Source: Dimorphilus gyrociliatus (Eukaryota > Annelida > Polychaeta > Dinophilidae). Taken from it: a DNA stretch of 64,000 bases. Of this stretch, positions 1-12,408 are shown in pieces. The notes below the pieces were generated by a model. It ran no database searches, was not told the origin of the DNA, and was given only the letters and a program-made list of their open reading frames with translations. Position numbers and translations under genes: made by a program. The stretch covers positions 2,859,404-2,923,403 of the forward strand of contig CAJFCJ010000007.1 of assembly GCA_904063045.1 (NCBI GenBank), given 5' to 3'. Each line of letters begins with the position of its first letter. Position 1 is the stretch's first letter.

Positions 1-1765
1 GAAATTAGGTAAAACGCCGTGTCTCTAATGAGCGGATACCAAGCCAGGATAACCACCTGTGTTTGCAAGTTGTTTTTTATTCCATTGTATTTGTTAGAAA
101 TCCGGTACTACAGTCTTATGGGAATTGATAATTTAATGATATTATTCAGACTTCCAAATTAGCGGACAATAAAATAGACAAGGTATATTTATAGGCGAAA
201 CGTTTGTTTTTGCTTTTTCTTAATCTTGTCTATTCAGTTGGAAAAAGAAAGATTAGGTAGATTTCTTTGTAATTTCTCTTTCCGTTTCTTTCTCTATCCC
301 CCTCCCCTCCCCATTCGTTTGGCATATAATTAAAAAGAGATATTTAGTATGAGGCTATAGTACCAATATATGAAATAGATAAAACAAAGAAAGGTGAAAT
401 ATGACATTGGGTACGAACTGCACCCTCTTACCTCTTTAACGAGTATACCACATAAACCTATAATAAATAATATGTTAAAAACAGCAGATCCGACAATAGT
501 ACCAATCCCAACGTCTCCGTGCGCAATAAAAACTCCAATTACGGAGGTAAACAATTCCGGAGCAGAACTTCCGGCAGCCATGAAAGTTGCTCCAGCCACG
601 TCCTCACTTAGTTTCAATTTTTCACATATCTTTTCCAAAGAGGCAACAAAGTACTCGTCGCATATAATAGCTAAAGCTATGAATATATAGACAACGACGA
701 AAACGTGAATGATAACTGCCCCATTCGACCTTTGTTCATTTGAGAAGAGGTCGGTAGGAAATTCGTGGTAGGCTAGAAAAGAAATAAAAATTGACTCTTT
801 CTACTAACGTTACACTATAATCACCTGACTAACCGGGTATGGTACAGTTTGGCTGATTGGTAGATATATTATTATCTTTCAACGTTGTTTGCAGCAAATG
901 CCGTCCGCCTATATGAAAAAAAAAGAAGAAAAAAAGGATGATTGTTACCGTATACTATCGTTTGATGCCGTCAGAGACATTGACACACATTTTCCTTAAC
1001 GTCATATATATGTATTTAGAATCTATATATAAGTTTCTATATAGGTTTAAGTACAATTCATCCTCTTCATTTATATGGTGCATTTCACTTGTATATAAAT
1101 AGTTTACCTTAGTTTGTCTTTAACTAAACTCCAAGTGTTAAAGTTTTATTTATATTAATAAAAGTCTTATAGCACGACTTTTTGAATTCTCAAATTACAC
1201 TGATTGCAGATTTCGTGATAATTTTCCTCTTCTTTTTATTAAAAAAGAAAATTTTACAATATTCATCCCTTTTCCTCCTCCTGCCCCTCCTCATCATTTT
1301 CTCTCCCACCCACAGTTTCCTACCTTCCTCTAAACCATAATTTATTATTATCTTCATCTTCTTTACACCATAAATACTACCACTACTACTTTTATTACTA
1401 CTACTTTTCTTCTCCATCCTCATTGTGCACTTCATTCTCTTACCGTATCGAATTTTGTCATTTTAACGGAGAAAATTTTATAAATACATCAAGAAACGGC
1501 TGTCTATTATGATTAGGTAATTGTAAATACACAAATATACTCGGTAAACCTATTTATAAATGTTTGACCGACTAGCTAAACATGTTAGAAGAAAAATAAA
1601 GTAAACATACGATATACCTGGATGATGAATTGCTAGGTCTTCGGTTTGTTCTTCGTCAACGCTAAATAGTTTTTTCTTCGCTATTGTCACTACTATAAAG
1701 ATGATTAGGCAAAGAAATTTTGATAAAAAAGATCTCCCAAATCGACGCCGCCTCCTGAATATCAT
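1..1765 (-). CDS. K+-dependent Na+/Ca2+ exchanger (SLC24/NCKX family), 5' part
   Basis: Partial gene that continues past the left edge. Exons on the minus strand are 1618-1765 (start codon), 432-772 and 1-56, and the phases agree at both junctions. The first exon gives a basic start followed by a hydrophobic segment, consistent with the cleaved or anchoring N-terminal helix of NCKX proteins. The second exon encodes most of the alpha-1 repeat: [16 protein letters not shown], then [14 protein letters not shown], then [16 protein letters not shown]. These are the hallmark ion-binding motifs of the family. The third begins [13 protein letters not shown], the expected next helix. Family knowledge: the protein sits in the plasma or organelle membrane and extrudes Ca2+ (with K+) in exchange for Na+. 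The sequence does not settle which SLC24 member it is. The large intron 773-1617 holds only AT-rich sequence. Confidence 0.93.
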
Positions 1766-3624
1766 ATCTTTTTTTTTCTCTCTCCCTCTCTCTCTCTCCC
1801 TCTCTCTCTCTTTCTCTCTCTCGCTCTATCTATCTCTCTCTCTCTCTGTCTCTCTCTGTCTCTCTCTCCCTTTCCTTTATTAATATTTATATTTTATTAG
1901 TTCACTAAATGAGTTAATTTTCTTTTGTAAGAATTTGTCAATGATATTTTTTTTACTCACTTGACGTTACTTTTGTAAGCGCTGCATTCGACGACGGCGT
2001 ACAAACTGAATGCTATGCACGTATATTGGCGCTGGTTTAGAAAAGCGGCCTAATCTATAAACATCGATTTCTACTAAACGTACTTTCTATTGACAAAAAC
2101 GTAAATATTATATTTCGATTAAATTATAACAATTATTAAAGTTCCATAAGGAGAATTACACTTCTCCTTCATCCTCCTACCCATCTCTTTTATAATTCTT
2201 CTTGCGTATTATCTCCAAAGTAGTACTCTAGATGAAATTGAAAAGTCAAGAGAGAATGTAAGACTGAAAGAGTTTTACTATGGATTTTTTTCAATTGAAG
2301 AATAGAAAGGGAATCGGTAAATTTCCGACAAGAAGCGGAATAGAAGTCGGTTAAGTGGGCGGTAAAGCGATAGACATCTAACGTACTCCTGGGAAGAGAA
2401 TAGGAGAGGATAACCACATAGTGTCGCGTCTCTTTTTGCAACAGTTTCAGCAACAATCTTTCTCCCTCGTCTATACGGGAACAATTTTTGGCGTCTATTT
2501 GTATTCCGTTTCCGTCTTTCCTTTACCCCACCCCCTTGCCTTCTCCACCCAATTCTCTCCAGCCCCTCTCCTCATTCTCTAACATTATGGTACTTTTTTT
2601 AGCCAGTGTTAAGAACCGCCATCCCCGTAGTGAAATTCTTAGAGATTGTTAGCCAAGTAGTTTGTTGATCATCGAAAGTATCTTACCATTCCTTTTCATC
2701 AACAGTAAAAAAGTAGTTCAAAGTTATTATGGTCATTGTAAATTAATTTCGTAATATAGCGTGGGCGTAGCGTTTATAGCTTCTTATAATCATGAAAGTG
2801 CTCATCTTATCATTCTTCTTATTTATCTTTTACGTACTGTCAGCTGTAAAAAAGAAAATCATATATGTGTATATATGTATAATATATACATATATTCATT
2901 TATTTAAATATGTCTTTAGGCAATTTTTACCATGTCTTCAATCTAATAAATAATAAAAAAATCAATTAATTACTTAGTCTTATCTTTATCTCTAAGTGGA
3001 TAAATGGAAAAAACAGTCTATTTAAATCTATTTTAAACATTGAACGTACTGCTCCTTTTCCCACGTTGCTACTCTTAGCAGATATTCTTTTCTTCTCTCC
3101 CTTTTTTTTTTTTACTTGTCAAAGAGATTCTTTAATTAAATACGACCTTCGTTCAAGGACAGTTGAGTAGAATTTCTCTCATACAGCCACAGATGGCGTT
3201 GTAGAAATTCATTATTTATTTCATTCTTTCTTCCTATTTTTTCTCCCCCTTCCCTGTACTTCCTCCTTCTCGTTTTCTTAACTTGAAACTTACTTAATCT
3301 AAGTAAAAAAAGTACTGTGGTTTCCTCTATAGTATCTTATTAAGAGTATTGACAAAGTTTTAATAACAACAGAGTTAAGTGGGAAATTCGATATGGAAAA
3401 ATGGAGAGTTATCAAAAAGATCATCTGTAATCGAATAAGACGATTCTTTGGAAGGGAAAAATGGCTCTATTAAAAGAAATTCAACAGAATGAAGAAAAAA
3501 CCATGAGATCAATTAAAAAGTCATCTTGTAGACAATCTCTTATATTATCTTTATTAATCTTCAAGGAATCGTTTAAGAATGTTTGACACAAAGTTTGAAG
3601 TCGTTTTTCTTTAGAAAATATTCC

Positions 3625-3653
<29 letters not shown>
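1766..3653. other. Intergenic, NCKX to THEG-like gene
   Basis: No coding region is supported. It contains a long CT tract (about 1771-1873) directly upstream of the NCKX start, which reads as GA repeats on the gene strand. There is another CT tract at about 3625-3649, next to the THEG-like stop codon, and an AGATGGCG motif at 3191-3198. Short open frames at 2190-2484 lack splice context and family resemblance. Confidence 0.6.
1771..1873. repeat. CT/GA-rich microsatellite
   Basis: Imperfect CT tract interrupted by TCC, TCGC and TGTC units, ending a few nt upstream of the NCKX start codon on the opposite strand. On the gene strand it is a GAGA-rich 5' leader. Confidence 0.85.
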
Positions 3654-3655
<2 letters not shown>

Positions 3656-4831
3656 AGGCTCCAATAATCTTTTTAGGAGTTGCTAACTCTACAATTCTCG
3701 TAGAAGGAATAGCTCGAAGTGCTCCTTTAGATACAACAGTTTCAACGCTTTTATCAAAGTGGAAACCTTCGATTTTTGTCTTTGGTTTACATAGGTACTG
3801 TATTCTTTCGGATGGAGTAGCACTTCTAGCTCCATCAGTTACCTTCCAGTGAGGGTCTCTATAACATTCGTAGCCATCTCTTGGTTTAGGTCTCGATAAA
3901 TCGTCTATTCTTGGTGATGGTATAGCTCGTAGTGTAGCGTCTTTTACCACGGTTTGTACTTCTCTTTCCCGTCTAACACAAATGAAAACAAACGCTCACA
4001 TATGAATTTGAAGAATGAATTTGACTTTAATAAACTATTCAATTACTTGTAATGATAATCTTTTTCCGGATCTTTGTGTCTTGCCAAAGCTGATACTCTA
4101 TCCGTAGCTTGTGGTATTGAGGAAGGTTTGACTGTATTCCCAATGGAACTGTTTCTTCCGCATCCATAAAAGTATAAAGGGCTTAATAGATGAATGATAC
4201 AATTTTTGCAATAATAGATTGTTTATAGGTTATATAATAAAAGATGATTATATTTACACATGCTGACGAATATAGTCATCTCTGTCATTTTTAGGGGTAG
4301 CTAATCGCCGAACTCTCTCCGTGGGATTATATTTCTGTGCTGCTGGAGATATTGGCCATATTGTCGAGTTTCTCCCGCAGCTATAATAGTATTGTGGCCT
4401 ATTTTTAAATGAAAATATCATTATTATTTTAAAAGATAGGCGAATATCAAAGATTTATTCATTTACATTCCATCATTTTGTCTTGAGAGAGATCTCGATA
4501 AATCGAGTATCCTTGGCGACGCTGTCGCCTTTCTCGCCGCATCCGAAATTGGCCATAAGGTTTCCTGGTTACCCCATTGGATCTTTTGACTTGAACAATG
4601 ATGGATTAAGTCATTCAATCGGTTCATTCTTATAAGGATATCGGCTTACCTATGCTCAGTTTTATTTGGTTGTCTCTTACGAGGTCTCGATAAATGTATA
4701 ATGCGTTCAGATGGAGGAGAATTAGTTGAATTTGTAGATCTACAATTAAATAATAGATAAACAATTCATCCACTCTATCTATTAAATACAAACGTTTCAC
4801 TCAATTGACTTTTAGAATATGACTTTTTCAT
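3654..4831 (-). CDS. THEG: THEG-repeat (sperm microtubule-associated) protein
   Basis: Six minus-strand exons: 4794-4831, 4650-4739, 4467-4589, 4258-4398, 4047-4181 and 3654-3972. All carry a 2-nt phase remainder, giving about 281 aa. The protein is built almost wholly of THEG-type repeats with a recurring R-I/V-x-x-L-S/A-x-P-K/R core, for example RIIHLSRPR, RILDLSRS, RVRRLATPK, RIDDLSRPK and RIVELATPK. Between repeats lie Y-Y-Y-x-C-G-R-N segments such as YFYGCGRNSS. Family knowledge: THEG/SPMAP2 proteins are expressed in male germ cells and associate with sperm axonemal microtubules. The first exon is the least certain: it is short and was chosen because its donor gives the needed phase. The repeat exons are strongly supported. 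A CT tract follows the stop. Confidence 0.85.
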
Positions 4832-5572
4832 TCTTCTTAACGAAGCACTTGTAAAAAAAAAGTTCGCTCAATGAATTGTTTGAACGTTCAATGACTTGGA
4901 TAGCAACGACTTAAAAAAAAAAAGAAAAACGGGCGGATTAAGTAGAGGGGTTTTTGCCACCGATTAATACTAATCCATCAATAAAAAATTTCTCTTATAT
5001 ATTCAAAAATACTTGAGTTATTTTCATTGTTTATGAAGTATAAAATACTTTAGATTATCGATTAATCTGTTAAATTTTGTTAAAATTTCAAAAGGAAACC
5101 TCAGTAGAGATTTAAAAAAATCGGTAGGAATAGCTTATTATTATTAATTGATTGTATCAAGTATGAATTATTGAACAAAAAATCGACAATAACCAAAGAG
5201 TTCTATTCATTCAAGAGGAATTGAAAAAGAGATGGAGAGAGCGGTGTTTCGCATACAGTATACATTATAGAGTATATAGTATTATGATACAGTATATATA
5301 CTGTATAGACTGTATATATACAATATATATTAATATAAATGTTCATATTCTGATAGGATTATTAATTATAGTAGATCTTTTAGTAAATTATAGTATTAGA
5401 GGTAATTTTGATTAAGTTCTATAAATTGTTCGTTATTGCTATTAGCTGTATCATATAAAAGAGTTACATCTGATTTATTTGACTTTAATATTTTAATTGG
5501 AAAAGGTCAAATTATCTTTTATTTTCATTTTGTTTTGTTTTTATTTGTCAAAATTTTCATTGAAAAAAAATT
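4832..5572. other. Intergenic, THEG-like to patatin-like gene
   Basis: AT-rich and without a supported gene. It includes a perfect 20-nt palindrome at 5287-5306 (core ACAGTATATATACTGT) followed by further TGTATATA units, part of the dispersed palindrome family described in the findings. Confidence 0.6.
5287..5306. repeat. Perfect 20-nt palindrome
   Basis: Self-complementary block with core ACAGTATATATACTGT; a member of the dispersed ATATACAGTATAT family. Confidence 0.85.
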
Positions 5573-8195
5573 CTATTTTGAATGCGAACTGTCGTGCGAA
5601 AGTCTTCTCCTTATTCCTACAGAGGCAAGAGCGTGTGATAAAGTTCCTGAGGCTTCGAAATGCTCATACTGTGCGGTAACTGGATTAAATATTTCATCTT
5701 CAACTTCGTCGTCTTTAAAGATTTTGTCACTGGCGTCATCCGAACACGAAGAAGTTTTGTCGTCCTCTTCGTCTGCTAGTTCGTCAATGTTCTCTTTGGA
5801 AGAGCTTTGACGTTTCATATAATTTTCTAGGTATTTTACAGTACTATCGTATCCTTCTTGGAGTAAAAATACTCTATCTTCCGGTTCAAAGTCGTAGTCA
5901 TTTGTCCAAATATATCCAGTGTTGATTGGAATTGTCCTATGATGATCAAATGGTTGCATATGACAACTCCTTTGACTGACAAGCATAGTTTCCAGTGTCG
6001 CCATAACAAATGTTGGAAAAGAGGTTACCGGATCTCCATGAGCTCCTGTTTTCTTTGCCTTAAAATCGAACAACTTTAGCTTATCCTCTTCCGCTTCAAC
6101 TTCTCCATCTTTATTCAACTCCCGTCTCTTACGAAATTTCTGGAATCTCTTTGAACTGACTTTTGTAAACTTTACCCTCGCTTTTGATAATTTAGTTCTA
6201 GGAACAGCTTTCGGTGCTCTAGGAACATTGCAGCTGAACATCTTCTTCCATAATTGATATTCAATAGCCGTTTCACAAACCTGAGTTGTAAATTTTTAAT
6301 TATTAATTAACTTTGTTAATATTGTTATTGGAAATTATAAAAAAAACGGGTATTTTATTACATACAACATAAAGGCCTAAACTTTTTGTATTGAGCGAAG
6401 CTTCAGGCGTTAATCTGGTTGTGTTATCTGTAATCGATTGCTTCCTTTCAACATCTCCTCCATCTTCTTTACTAGACATTCTGTGCCTAGATGGATTTGG
6501 TGTATGATTCTGACTTTCTAAAGTATACTTTCTTCCACTTCTCAGTTTTACTAAATCTCTCATTGATTTTGTAAAGTCGTGCTCTTCGTCAAAAATATGG
6601 ATGGGGTATTGAGCCATTAAACCCCCGTCCGAATAACTACAGAGTCCACTCCCAATTCCTAAATCAATTTGAATGGGGGCATACAAAACTAAAACGGACG
6701 GGGAAGGAAAGAAGAAATATAAAAAACTTTTTTTATTTACAACTAGTAGGTAACGCCATCTATCGACTTACTTGGAAATGACAACGATATTCTCACAGCT
6801 TTACGTATCGGTAAATCAGGTGTAGTTTGAGGGCTACAATATTCTACTTTCATTTTACTAACATTTGTAACGGGAATAACTAATGCCTTTCCAAATTTAG
6901 CTTTAACTTGCGCAAATGTAATATCAGCATCTCCGGCGAATCTAGCAATATGCTCACCAAAGATACGATAGAATCTTTTTACTGGATGCACTCCGAATCT
7001 ACTCCATAGCGTCCACGGCCATAAACAAAAAACACATGATTGATCTGCATAAATCATTCATAAATTTGGAGAAAAGGAGAGGTTTTTACAGATTCAATAT
7101 TCATTAATAATATCGATTTATACCTTGAAAAAGATATCTCGGACTGCATAGGAACAACCTTTCAATTTCTTTTGCAGGAGTATCAATAGATATTAATGCT
7201 GCACAAATAGCTCCAACGCTTGTACCGCAAACTCCCTTGATATTACTCAAAATTCCTGTTTCTTCGAAAGCCTATAAAAGAAGTATTTGTGGAATTGGTT
7301 AAAGGGGAAATAAAAGAAATACTTGGACGATAGGGATATCGATTTTATTAGATTATCAATTGATTGAAGAAATATTTAATTATAATAAATTAGATAAGAA
7401 ACTATCAGTACTAGTTTTATCAGTCGTCAATCAAGCGTGTCTATAGCATATACTGTATATAGATATAGATATATAGAAAATAAGTCATATAATTCAAGTT
7501 CAAGTACATCTAATTAAAATGAATTGATTATTGGAACTTCTTTATATTGTTCAATATTATACAATTGTTGTAGTTCAACCCCCAGACTGTGCTATATAAA
7601 TCGATCTTAACATTCTGATTTTAAGCCTACAATACAGGTTATTTTCTTATCGTCTGTTAACCTTTTTTTTTTTTTGATGAATAATCAAATTTTTTTCCTG
7701 ATTCAAAGAATTAACGAATCTTGAACATTAAATGAATGAAAGAAAGATGACATAGATTAAGGATATACATTTTATAACTAATGTTTTAAAGCAAGTAGAG
7801 AGATAAACACGGATATTTTAATATAATCTACAAGATTTTTCAAATATTTCATAGCCTATTGTAGAATGTTAACAAAACGAAATAGGATTAACACCTCTTT
7901 TTTACCTTGTTGAAATGGAAGATCAAATACAATTAAATTAATAACATTTTCCAGTGTCAGCAGTTGAAATTTTTTCAATGTTAATTACTCTTTAAAAAAA
8001 ATTACTTACGTATAATGCTCCAATATAGGCATAGCCTTTAATACCGCCCCCGGAGAAGACGAGATTTTCGAATGGATATTCGTACGATTTCCAATCAGCA
8101 CTCTTATCTTTAATGCTGCTACGGAATACTTCGGGTCCTTGTAATGCTGTTAAACCATTATGTTTTGAAACGCAAGAACAGTGACACAATCCCAT
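5573..8195 (-). CDS. Patatin-like phospholipase domain protein
   Basis: Five minus-strand exons: 8010-8195, 7124-7271, 6772-7044, 6366-6688 and 5573-6280, about 545 aa, all in phase. The patatin catalytic elements are complete. The oxyanion loop is LVFSGGGIKGYAYIGAL (exon 1), the nucleophile elbow is GVCGTSVGAI with the GxSxG serine (exon 2), and the catalytic aspartate lies in YSDGGLMAQYP (exon 4). Family knowledge: these are Ser-Asp dyad lipid acyl hydrolases acting on phospholipids or glycerolipids. The N-terminus is MGLCHCSC, which looks like an N-myristoylation glycine followed by palmitoylatable cysteines, so membrane anchoring is inferred. The last exon encodes a charged C-terminal tail (acidic DELADEEDD stretch, basic RKRRE segment) with no domain I recognise. 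The donor at 6365 could alternatively lie one codon earlier in phase. Intron 1 (7272-8009) is the only long one. Confidence 0.93.
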
Positions 8196-9374
8196 TACGA
8201 CGCGAATCTGCCGTATAACATATCGTTTTCTGCCTATACAATGACCTAGTCGTAATCTTCAATCAATAACTTATCAATGCAATACAAATAACGTTATAAA
8301 ATATTAACTTTCGTAACGTAAATTTCCTTAGCTCTTTATAATCTATTCTTTCAAAATTTTATATCTCTGTTAATTTTGTCTCCATTAATATTTTTAATCT
8401 ACTGTTCTATTCTCTCTCTCTCTCTCTCTCTCTATTTTTTCATATTTTCCCACTCTTTTTGCCTTGCGCTTTTACTCTCTCCCTCTTGTATTTTTCCCTT
8501 ACTTTTTCTTCCTTACCCCCTCACTTTCCTCACCGTTCTCAACCTCTATCTCTCTCTCTCTCTCTCTATCTCTCTTATTGGCAATTACCTTAGATAACTG
8601 TCTATATTTTATGACTTATTTAGGCATGTTTGTTTTCAAGTTTTAATAATCATCAACATAATTCTAATTAATATTTTGCATTTGTGTTTTCTGAATGGAA
8701 AACTACTATAGAAAATATAAATAAAGAAACGGCTAGGTAGCGCTTTTACCTTGTACTTAAAAAGTATTGTTTTCCATAGGTGACGCTTTGTATAGTAACG
8801 TGGTCACCAGTTCGTATACTTTATTTTGAAATATGGTGACGCCTCCTAGTTTTATACTTTATTTAGTTAGTATGCACGGAAGGTATAGATAAGTTTATAG
8901 TGTTTACATTTTTGTTTGTTTGTTTGTTTGGGCAAACAGAGAAAATAAGAAAAAGTTTTTTTTTAGCAGACCCGTAATAGCTCCTCTATCTGGTTTTCCT
9001 AGAAATCTCCTAAATGAAATTCTTCTCCTATGACCATAAAAAGAAGATGGAAAAGTAGAATTGAATTCATTATAATTACAAGACATTGTTTTAAACGTTT
9101 TTCACTAATCCAAATGACTAAATAGCTCTTTGTTTACATAATTCATAGCGTTATTAATATTGAAATTTAAATAGGGCAATATAAACGATATTTTGTAACT
9201 GATTCTTAAATAATCGTTTAATATTTTATGTTAAGAATGAACTAGATATTATTTTCTTCTTAATTCTATTTTTAATTTAGCTGAAAGAGGAGATTTTTGA
9301 TTCCTTAATCTTCTTTTCTTATATCTCTTGAATAAGGCCTATTATTATGATTATCATATAAACATATATTAGGC

Positions 9375-9394
9375 TATATACTGTACAGTATATA
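9375..9394. repeat. Perfect 20-nt palindrome
   Basis: TATATACTGT joined directly to its reverse complement. The same motif family as at 5287, but with the arms in opposite order. Confidence 0.85.
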
Positions 9395-12202
9395 TAAATA
9401 AATAGAATATTTATTCCTTATAAAAGAATTGAATTGTTAAGACAAAGTAGGCTAACTTTAAGTGTTTATAGGTGTGTTCAGGTATTTACATAATATCGTT
9501 AATATTGCTGATATAGACAAAAATGAAAAATATTTTCCATACAGAGAGTTTATGATCATTTTTTAAAATAAAAAATCCAAGTTTATGAACAGTTTTTAAA
9601 CTTTTTTTTTAGAAAAGAATAGTAGTTGTTGATTAGATTTTATCGAATTTTAATAACTAAAAACTGGTATAAATTGAATGACAAACTAGAAGAAGATCAA
9701 GAATAATTAGTAGGAAGGGGTGGGGGAGGGGGTGAGATGAGAAGATAATTTATGAATGAATTGATGATATATAACTGTTATAATTACCGTGAAATATATT
9801 ATCATTGTTTAATACAGTCCTTATATGAGTCATGAATTATATGATAACATTCTTCAAAGTCTTTCTGATTGATTGTTGTTATTTATTTATGTAGAATGTT
9901 AAAAGATCTAAATGAATGTTTCTTCACGAAATCTTTACGATTAACAAACAGAGAAAGATTACATTTCAATGTAATCATTAAGAGCACTTCCCACCATATA
10001 ATGATCAATAGGGAATAGATTTTACATTCTTGAACACTTTATTATTTTTATCTCTATTGTTTCGTACAATAAATGTTTATGTCAATAATCTAAGGGAAGA
10101 AATTTCATTGTTACTCAATAAAAAAGGAACGAACGAGAGAAAGAATTCCTAGAAGAAGATAAAAGGGGAAAAGTATACTAATTACTATTAATTATTTGAT
10201 TTTTTGATAATATAGAAAAATGATGTGAAAAATATCAATTTAAGTAAGAAGTAGAGGAAAAAATTAGATAATGAAGATAGTAAACTTTGGTATATTTAAA
10301 TGAAAATGTCATTGAGAGTTATAAGCGTATTATAAAATATTATTAAGGATATTATCTACTCTTATAAATGTAGCAGAAGAACTAAATTGAAGGAAGAATG
10401 AGATAGGTTGAGAAGCAGAGAGAAAAGAATTATTTTTATATACTGTATATATCCTGTTCGATTGTTCTGTTCAGGGTAAATAGTTCGATTCCTCAATAAA
10501 TGAACTACACTCTCTCTTTTGTTACTCAATGATTCACTAAGAGAAATGTCCAATTAAGCTTACTGGTTAACGATGGTGCTTTGGCGTTTATCATGATTGA
10601 TAGAGATGGTATCTACCATATTTATCTTTCTATAGTATTGGAAACCTATAAAGTTCTAATAATAGCGTCTTCTTTGAAAAGGTGTGTCCTTTCTACGTGC
10701 TGGATATATAAGGATACATTTTGATACTTCGTGTTTCTGTTAAAGGACTCAGTATAGAGATTTTTTATATCATCGATATGAATATAAATATCTTTTATAT
10801 CCTCCAGTCGTATTCTAATAATACAGAAACATAATTATTCTGGAATCATAGGCCTATTTTTTTTACTTTCAAACTACATACTATATTTATTTGTAAACAA
10901 TGATATGAAAACCGTACATATACTGCAAGTAAAACTGCCAAATTAAAGAGATTGGACCAAAATGATACAAACTATTTACAATTTTGGATTATTAATTTAT
11001 ACACCTATTGACCATCGCTGATGCCTTAATTGGACAGCTAGTTATCTTTATTTTCCAGTCTACTTCAGATAATTCTTTAATCCTTTTCTTTCTCTTTTTC
11101 CGTTTTTTGTTGTTGTTAGGAGATCATTGGGAAACAATTGAAAGGTTTATGAATGAATCTATTATCTCTATCTAACGGGTAGTAGTTATCCTTATATAGT
11201 CATTTATTGATTATTCACTTAAAAGTAGGTAGATTGAATTTTTTCAAACGGAATAATAATAATAACCGACAGAGGGAGCAAAAGGTTGAAAATTTCCTAT
11301 AGCGACTACTTCAATAGTTAATTTACTCCTTCAAACTCCATCTCTCTCTGTCTCTCTCACTCTCTCTCTCTCATTATATATACAGTATATATATATATAT
11401 ACTAAACCTCCTGCGATTGATACGACTTACTAATTATTACTCTAAAGAGTTATGTAAATTAATATATCCATTAGTAAATACTGTACTGTCCATTTAAGGG
11501 ATCAGCTTTAAAGCAAAAATTCCGATGCAAAGAAAATTATTTTATTAATTAAAAGAACTGCAAAAACCGCAAAATATCTTCTGTTAGACAAACTAAATAA
11601 TTATTTTTATCGGATATGGTTGGTAAATATAAACAGGTTTGTCACATTGCTATCAGTATAATTGTGATAAATTAGATAAAGATATTAACTAACTAAATAG
11701 ATATCACCTTTTTAATCTTCTCTTCTCACTTTTTCATCATACTTTGAAGGAGATATATCATTGGTATCATTATTTGAGATAGCTTTATTAAAAGGAACCA
11801 GGAGAAAAGTTTTCATTTAAAGTTTGGATTATAAACAACAAACATGAATAGTTAACTTGTATTTGATATTAAATTCAAATAGAGTATACTGAATAGAAGA
11901 GAAAGAAGAGGAGAAAGAAGAAGAAGAAGAAGGAAAACTAGAAGAAAAAGACACATAGAAGGTAAATAAATAAATAAATAAATAAAATACACACACACAC
12001 ATACACACAGAGAAAAGAAATTCTTCAGAATTTAAATAGAAAAAGAAATCCTAAAACCTAAAAATTTTAATCAATGGTTTGTCAGAATAAGAAACTATGA
12101 AGCTCTAAAAGAAAAAGGAATTAATTAAAAAGTCTTAGAGTATTATTTCAGGTATTTATTTTCATTAGAATAAAAAAGTGGTACTTTATGGATAATACAA
12201 TA

Positions 12203-12226
12203 TATATACAGTATCTACTGTATATA
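12203..12226. repeat. Inverted pair of ATATACAGTA motifs
   Basis: TATATACAGTA, a 2-nt TC spacer, then TACTGTATATA; 11-bp perfect arms. It lies about 180 nt upstream of the cGMP kinase start. Confidence 0.85.
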
Positions 12227-12408
12227 CATATATATATATATGTATATATATATTTATAAAAACTGATAACATTACTATTAAATATGATTTTCTTAGTTCT
12301 TTTATTATTTATTGTTTAATAAATGGGTGATAATTCAAGATTTTTATTAGGATAGACAAGTTATATTGTGTGTATAATAACCTCATATCTATTACGCAAT
12401 TGAGCGAA

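Larger units (their letters stand above)
8196..12408. other. 4.2-kb gene-free interval
   Basis: No gene supported. It holds CT tracts (about 8411-8433, 8549-8572, 11341-11372), a perfect 20-nt palindrome at 9375-9394, related ATATACTGTATAT motifs near 10436 and 11376, and a split inverted copy at 12203-12226. A small perfect inverted repeat lies at 9957-9976 (9-bp arms, 2-nt loop), and there are short A/G-rich and CA microsatellites around 11900-12010. It lies between divergent starts (patatin-like gene on minus, kinase on plus), so it probably carries both promoters. Confidence 0.55.

Noticed and set aside
2190-2484. Two overlapping minus-strand frames
   Set aside because: Overlap in different frames, lack splice context, and composition is not protein-like.
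8904-9086. 60-codon minus-strand frame with an Arg-rich segment upstream of the patatin-like gene
   Set aside because: No convincing donor in the right place, no family resemblance, and the patatin-like gene already has a well-supported first exon.
9957-9976. Small perfect inverted repeat considered as a transposon end or terminator
   Set aside because: Only 9-bp arms, single copy noticed, no target duplication.
10476-10500. tRNA-like T-loop string (AGTTCGATTCC)
   Set aside because: No acceptor, D or anticodon arms can be drawn around it.
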